From: Allobosea sp. ASV33
GTDB lineage: Bacteria; Pseudomonadota; Alphaproteobacteria; Rhizobiales; Beijerinckiaceae
NCBI RefSeq assembly: GCF_016428755.1
Contig: NZ_JAELTI010000039.1
Location: forward strand, 1 to 43,751
Direction: 5' to 3'
Length of the DNA stretch: 43,751 nt
Below, piece after piece: positions 39,642 to 43,751 of this stretch (position 1 is its first letter; every line of letters begins with the position of its first letter). The notes under the pieces are model-generated. The model did not search any database. It was given only the letters and a program-made list of their open reading frames with translations, and was not told where the DNA came from. The translations under genes were made by a program, and so were the position numbers.

Positions 39642-41357
39642 ATGACTGCGACTGGCGCCACGCAGGCCAGGAACGCCTCGCGCCCTTGGCTTGCGCATTA
39701 CCCGCCGGCCGTTCCGCCCGAACTCGACGAGACGAAGATCGGGACGTTGGCGGACCTGATCGCCTCCGCCTGCGCGACCTATCCCAATCGCCCCGCTTTC
39801 GAGAGCTTCGGCAAGGCGATCACCTTCGCCGAGACGCGCCGCGCCGCCGAGGCATTTGCCGGCTGGCTCCAGGCCAAGGGGCTGAAGAAGGCCGACCGCG
39901 TTGCCCTGATGATGCCGAATATCCTGGCCTATCCGGCGGCCATCTTCGGCGTGCTGCTCGGCGGCTTCACCGTCGTCAATGTCAATCCGCTCTATACGGC
40001 GCGCGAGCTGACGCATCAGATCAACGATGCCGGGGCGCGGGTGCTCGTGGTGATTGAGAACTTCGCCCATGTCGTCGAGGAAGCGAAGCCGAACCTGAAG
40101 CTCGATTCCATCGTCATCGCCACGGCCGGCGACCTGATGGGCTTCAAGGGCAAAATCGTCAATTTCGTCGCGCGCCGGATCAAGAAGGTGGTGAAGCCGT
40201 TCGATCTTCCGGGCTCGATCGGCTTCCAGCAGATCCTGCAGGGCGGGGCCCGGATGGCGCCGGTGACGGTCGTGCCGGAGGACGTCGCCTTCCTGCAATA
40301 TACCGGCGGCACGACCGGCGTGGCCAAGGGCGCGACGCTGACGCATCGCAACGTCGCCGCCAATGTCCAGCAGGCCGGCTTCTGGCTGGAATGGGTGCTG
40401 GAGCCGCCGCTCGGACGCAGCGACTACCAGCATGTCATGGTCACCGCGCTGCCGCTCTACCACATCTTCGCGTTGACCTGCTGCTGCATGTTCATGCTGC
40501 GCATCGGCGCCAAGAGCCTGCTGATCGCCAATCCCCGCGACATTCCCGGCTTCATCAAGACGCTGAAGGCGAGCCGCTTCACGCTCTTCTCCGGGGTCAA
40601 CACGCTCTACAACGCGCTCGCCAACCATCCCGATATCGGCCAGGTCGATTTCTCGGAGATGCGCTTCGCGGTAGCCGGCGGCATGGCGACGCAGGCCGCG
40701 GTCGCCAAGCAGTGGAAAGCGGTGACCGGCCGGCCGATCATCGAGGGCTACGGCCTGTCCGAGACCTCGCCGATCGCCACGATCAACCGGCCGGACCTGA
40801 CCGAGTTCAGCGGCACGATCGGCTATCCGATCCCCTCGACCGAGATCGCGATTCGCGATGCCGAGGGCAACGACATGCCGCTCGGCGAGGCCGGCGAGAT
40901 CTGCATCCGCGGGCCGCAGGTGATGGCCGGCTACTGGAACCGCCCGGACGAGACCGCCAAGGCCATGACATCGGACGGCTATTTCCGCAGCGGCGATGTC
41001 GGCGTCATGCTGCCGGACGGGCAGGTCAAGGTCGTCGACCGGATGAAGGACATGGTCCTGGTCTCCGGCTTCAACGTCTATCCGAACGAGGTGGAGGACG
41101 TGCTGGCCTCGCATCCCGGCGTGCTGGAATCGGCGGTGATCGGCCTGCCGGACGAGCATTCCGGCGAGGCGGTCACCGCCTTCGTCGTGCGCAAGGACCC
41201 GACGCTGACGGCGGATGCGCTGCGGGCCTACTGCAAGGAGAACCTGACGGGCTACAAGGTGCCCAAGCAAATCTTCTTCCGCGAGAGCCTGCCGAAGACC
41301 AATGTCGGCAAGGTGCTGCGCCGGGCGCTGCGCGAGGAGGTCGTCGCCAAGCGCTGA
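39642..41357 (+). CDS. fadD: Long-chain fatty acid--CoA ligase (FadD-like)
   Basis: The 571-residue protein belongs to the ANL superfamily. The P-loop is YTGGTTGVAKGA from residue 220, ALPLYHIFALT is the substrate gate helix, EGYGLSETSP and RSGDVGVMLPDGQVKVVDRMKDMVLVSGFNVYP are the adenylation and hinge motifs, and the near-terminal KTNVGKVLRR carries the catalytic lysine. It activates fatty acids to acyl-CoA with ATP through an acyl-AMP intermediate, at the membrane, for beta-oxidation or lipid synthesis. The length matches E. coli FadD (561). GGGAGGG before ATG 39642 is a strong ribosome site. The 215 bases upstream show no other gene. Confidence 0.93.
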   Translation: MTATGATQARNASRPWLAHYPPAVPPELDETKIGTLADLIASACATYPNRPAFESFGKAITFAETRRAAEAFAGWLQAKGLKKADRVALMMPNILAYPAAIFGVLLGGFTVVNVNPLYTARELTHQINDAGARVLVVIENFAHVVEEAKPNLKLDSIVIATAGDLMGFKGKIVNFVARRIKKVVKPFDLPGSIGFQQILQGGARMAPVTVVPEDVAFLQYTGGTTGVAKGATLTHRNVAANVQQAGFWLEWVLEPPLGRSDYQHVMVTALPLYHIFALTCCCMFMLRIGAKSLLIANPRDIPGFIKTLKASRFTLFSGVNTLYNALANHPDIGQVDFSEMRFAVAGGMATQAAVAKQWKAVTGRPIIEGYGLSETSPIATINRPDLTEFSGTIGYPIPSTEIAIRDAEGNDMPLGEAGEICIRGPQVMAGYWNRPDETAKAMTSDGYFRSGDVGVMLPDGQVKVVDRMKDMVLVSGFNVYPNEVEDVLASHPGVLESAVIGLPDEHSGEAVTAFVVRKDPTLTADALRAYCKENLTGYKVPKQIFFRESLPKTNVGKVLRRALREEVVAKR

Positions 41358-41456
41358 GGCCGGGTAACGGTCGACAGGCGGGCGGGCATCGTGTCATCTC
41401 TTGTCGGCTTTCGCTGGGACGGGTGACCGCCCCGCGCCGCCGGAGATCATCGCTGC

Positions 41457-42566
41457 TTGCCCCATCGACTCGTCGAACTGCCGCTGCTGCGGCGCCTCAA
41501 GCCCGGCCTCCATGTCCATGAGGAGGAGGCGCTGAATGCCGAGCCGGCGCTCGCGCTGCTCGACGAGCCGATCACGCCGGTCGATTCCTTCTTCATCCGC
41601 AATAATGGCCATCTGCCGGAGATCGACGACGACAGCGATTGGACGCTGACCATCGATGGCGAGGTCGAGCGCCCGGAGGTGTGGACCGTCGAAGGCCTGC
41701 GCCAGCGTTTCGAGACCGTCACGGTCACCGCCGTCCTGGAATGCGCCGGCAATGGCCGCTCGCGCTTTTCGCCGGCGACGGACGGCCTGCAATGGCGGCT
41801 CGGCGCCGTCGGCTGCGCGCGCTGGACCGGGGTCAGGCTGGCGGATGTGCTGGAGCATGCCGGCCCGAGGCCGGGCGCGATCTATACCGCGCATTACGCG
41901 CCGGACCGTCAGATCGGCAAGCCGGAGAAAGCGGCGCTCTCGCGCGGCTTGCCGATGGCCAAGGCGGTGGCGCCGGAAACCTTGATCGCCTTCGCCATGA
42001 ATGGCGAGCCCTTGCCGCGCCTGCATGGCGGGCCCTTGCGTATAGTCGCGCCGGGCTATCCCGGCTCGGCCTGGCAGAAATGGCTCGACCGGATCAGCCT
42101 GCGCGATATCGAGCATGACGGCGAGAAGATGCGCGGGACGGATTATCGGATGCCGATCCGGCCGGTTCGTCCCGGCGAGCCGCTCGATCCGTCGAATTTC
42201 GTTGTCATCACCGACATGCCGGTGAAATCGTTGATCACGGCACCGCTCGACGGCTTCGTGGTGCAGCAGGGCGAGCGATTGAAGGTCGCGGGCTTTGCCT
42301 GGAGCGGCGCCGTTCCACTGGAATCGGTCGCAGTTTCCGGGGATGGCGGCGAGAGCTGGAGCGAAGTCGCATTGCAGGCCGGCGAGGGGCGCTTCGCCTG
42401 GCAGCGCTTCGAGACGGAGATCGTCGTCGGACAGCCCGGTCCGTTCGTCGTCATGGCACGGGCGCGCGATGCCGAGGGCGGCACCCAACCGTTGGAGCCG
42501 GTCTGGAACACGCGCGGATACTGCAACAATCAGGTCCAGCGCGTGCGTGGCTCGGTCGTCGCGTGA
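41457..42566 (+). CDS. Sulfite oxidase-fold molybdopterin oxidoreductase
   Basis: The 369-residue protein has the sulfite oxidase core: SFFIRNNGHLP, TLTIDGEVERPEVWTVEGL, the cofactor motif TAVLECAGNGRSRF with the molybdenum-ligand Cys96, GAVGCARWTGVRLADVLEHAG, GGPLRIVAPGYPGSAWQKWL and the C-terminal dimerisation domain (GFAWSGAVPLESVAVSGDGGESW). No heme domain and no signal peptide are visible, so it may be cytoplasmic, unlike SorA or SoxC. It uses TTG 41457 as start: the frame has a stop at 41424 and no ATG or GTG in between, and GGAG lies at 41442-41445. The substrate could be sulfite or another oxyanion or amide. Confidence 0.87.
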   Translation: MPHRLVELPLLRRLKPGLHVHEEEALNAEPALALLDEPITPVDSFFIRNNGHLPEIDDDSDWTLTIDGEVERPEVWTVEGLRQRFETVTVTAVLECAGNGRSRFSPATDGLQWRLGAVGCARWTGVRLADVLEHAGPRPGAIYTAHYAPDRQIGKPEKAALSRGLPMAKAVAPETLIAFAMNGEPLPRLHGGPLRIVAPGYPGSAWQKWLDRISLRDIEHDGEKMRGTDYRMPIRPVRPGEPLDPSNFVVITDMPVKSLITAPLDGFVVQQGERLKVAGFAWSGAVPLESVAVSGDGGESWSEVALQAGEGRFAWQRFETEIVVGQPGPFVVMARARDAEGGTQPLEPVWNTRGYCNNQVQRVRGSVVA

Positions 42567-42631
42567 CGCTTTGAACCTTTTGGCGGGCTGCCGCGTCTAA
42601 GGAATGGGTCTGCCATTCCGGGCATGGCTCT

Positions 42632-42678
42632 GCCGCCTCGGTCACTCCTCCTCCCATCGGCGACCGAGGCGGCTATTC
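42632..42678. terminator. Hairpin between the molybdoenzyme and mtaB
   Basis: GCCGCCTCGGTC (42632-42643) and GACCGAGGCGGC (42662-42673) form a perfect 12-bp stem with an 18-base loop, followed by TATTCTT on the plus strand. It lies between convergent genes and probably terminates the plus-strand gene. The loop is longer than usual. Confidence 0.6.
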
Positions 42679-42694
42679 TTTCCAGGAAACGCGT

Positions 42695-43751
42695 TCAGGC
42701 CGCGAGAAGCGCCTTGCCGTCGGCGGCGTGGCCGGTGACCGGCACGATCTCGCCCGGCGCGACGTCTCTCGCGAAGCGAACCAGCGTGAAATCCTCGGCG
42801 CGGCCGGTATTGCCGCGTTCGGTCAGGACGCTGAGCGGGCGACCGATGCGTTCTGTGAGATGGCGGGCCTGCGCGGCGCTTGCCGCTGCACGCAGCCGCG
42901 CGGCACGCTCCGAGACGATCTCTCCCGAGAGCTGTGGCATCCGGGCGGCCGGCGTGCCGGGGCGTGCCGAATAGGGGAAAACGTGGACGAAGCTCAGCCC
43001 GCATTCGGCGACGAGGTCGAGCGAGCGGGTAAACATCGCCTCGTCCTCGGTCGGGAAGCCGGCAATGAGATCGGCGCCGAAGACGATGTCGGGGCGCAAG
43101 GCGCGGATTTCCGCGCAGAAGCGGATGGCATCGTCGCGGCTGTGGCGGCGCTTCATGCGCTTGAGGATAAGGTCGTCGCCGGCCTGCAGCGACAGATGCA
43201 GATGCGGCATCAGGCGCGCTTCGGTCGCGAGCAGGTCGCGCAAGGTGTCGTCGACCTCGACCGCATCGATCGAGGAGAGGCGCAGGCGCGGCAGGTCTGG
43301 CAAGGCGCGCAGGATCGCTCCGGCGAGCGCGCCCAGCGTCGGCTCGCCGGGCAGATCGCGGCCATAGCTGGTGAGGTCGACGCCGGTCAGCACGATCTCG
43401 CGGGCGCCGGCTTCGAGCAGTGTACGGCATTGCGCGACGACATCGGCGATGGCGAGCGAGCGCGAATTGCCGCGCCCGAAGGGGATGACGCAGAAGGTGC
43501 AGCGATGATCGCAGCCGTTCTGGACCTGGACGAAGCCGCGCGTATGGCCGGCGAAGCGGCCGGTGACCGGCGCGCGCATGGCGGTGCGGACCATGATGTC
43601 GCCGACATCGAGCTTGTCGGTGGTCGTCGTGTCGGGATGGCCGAGGCTGTTGGAGCGTGCGAGCGCAGCCCAGTTCTCAGGCCGCAGCTTCTCGTCATTG
43701 CCGAGGACGCGGTCGACCTCGGGCATCTCGGCGAAACGGGCGGGCTCGATC
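42695..43751 (-). CDS. mtaB: tRNA t6A37 methylthiotransferase MtaB, C-terminal part (start beyond right edge)
   Basis: The frame is open to the window edge and gives 352 residues of a protein that is normally about 420-430; the N-terminal part is missing. FAEMPEVDRVLGNDEK is the end of the MTTase domain. VQVQNGCDHRCTFCVIPFGRGNSRS holds the radical SAM CxxxCxxC cluster ligands, and ILKRMKRRHSRDDAIRFCAEIR, FGADLIAGFPTEDEA and SFVHVFPYSARPGTPAARMPQ are conserved. The C-terminus (EDFTLVRFARDVAPGEIVPVTGHAADG) is the TRAM-like RNA-binding domain. The enzyme adds a methylthio group to t6A37 of ANN-decoding tRNAs. PEVDRVLGN and the PFGRGNSRS segment favour MtaB over MiaB or RimO. Confidence 0.93.
   Translation of the reverse strand, partial: IEPARFAEMPEVDRVLGNDEKLRPENWAALARSNSLGHPDTTTTDKLDVGDIMVRTAMRAPVTGRFAGHTRGFVQVQNGCDHRCTFCVIPFGRGNSRSLAIADVVAQCRTLLEAGAREIVLTGVDLTSYGRDLPGEPTLGALAGAILRALPDLPRLRLSSIDAVEVDDTLRDLLATEARLMPHLHLSLQAGDDLILKRMKRRHSRDDAIRFCAEIRALRPDIVFGADLIAGFPTEDEAMFTRSLDLVAECGLSFVHVFPYSARPGTPAARMPQLSGEIVSERAARLRAAASAAQARHLTERIGRPLSVLTERGNTGRAEDFTLVRFARDVAPGEIVPVTGHAADGKALLAA

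Noticed and set aside
39525..41270. 581-codon minus-strand frame opposite the acyl-CoA ligase gene
   Set aside because: Shadow frame with HRRHPGPA-like low-quality translation; the ligase motifs are on the other strand.
1..43751. CRISPR array, tRNA, rRNA, transposase, integrase or phage genes
   Set aside because: I looked for regularly spaced direct repeats, tRNA-like cloverleaf ends and recombinase motifs and saw none. The repeats present are dispersed palindromes without spacers.

Overview
The window is high-GC chromosomal DNA from an alphaproteobacterium, most likely of the order Hyphomicrobiales. A Bosea-like genus is my best guess, made from memory of families rather than from a search. 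The supporting features are an Omp25/Omp31-type outer membrane protein beginning MKKYLLASVAALGL, many small ATGA-overlapped operons, a separated leuC and leuD, a divergent EF-G paralogue, and several copies of a GTCATCCCGGACAAGC intergenic palindrome. I see no phage, plasmid, transposase, CRISPR, rRNA or tRNA. The region reads as ordinary housekeeping and accessory metabolism, with about 50 genes packed on both strands.

Layout. 1-133: start of a family 2 glycosyltransferase leaving the window. 508-1170: outer membrane porin with a strong terminator. 1323-2815: GST and RlmJ 23S rRNA methyltransferase. 2883-3139: two different palindromic repeats. 3172-4312: secreted RNase T2 and a secreted cysteine-containing protein. 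4495-7736: PPOX flavoprotein, EamA transporter, ArsR/SRPBCC pair and a MarR-like regulator. 7892-14599: a TRAP transporter (dctQ-dctM-dctP) divergent from a fused HyuA-HyuB (5-oxoprolinase-type) enzyme, with a shared control region. 14627-19396: methyltransferase, SDR, LysE exporter, GNAT and two alpha/beta hydrolases. 19580-25678: chemoreceptor, RecD-like helicase with a DUF1801 protein, and a DUF1800/DUF1501 pair. 25740-29169: leuC and leuD, separated by three coupled genes (small membrane protein, zincin metallopeptidase, LysE/RhtB exporter). 29273-31684: a small ORF, tryptophan 2,3-dioxygenase and a divergent kynureninase-like PLP enzyme. 31685-34816: a MarR-EmrB-EmrA efflux operon. 35154-36514: ribosomal protein L19 and an SDR. 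36521-42566: a large nested palindrome, a 62-aa coiled-coil protein, a divergent EF-G paralogue, a long-chain acyl-CoA ligase and a sulfite-oxidase-fold molybdoenzyme. 42695-43751: MtaB tRNA methylthiotransferase, truncated by the window edge.

Functional themes are scavenging (the TRAP transporter and oxoprolinase probably act together), amino acid synthesis, breakdown and export (leuCD, LysE family proteins, kynA and its PLP neighbour), efflux and detoxification (EmrAB, GST, ArsR/SRPBCC), and translation (RlmJ, L19, EF-G-like, MtaB). I did not find a clearly new defence or mobile system. The leads I rate highest are the leuC-...-leuD interleaved operon, the EF-G paralogue lacking the catalytic histidine, the shared TRAP/oxoprolinase operator, and the set of intergenic palindromes.
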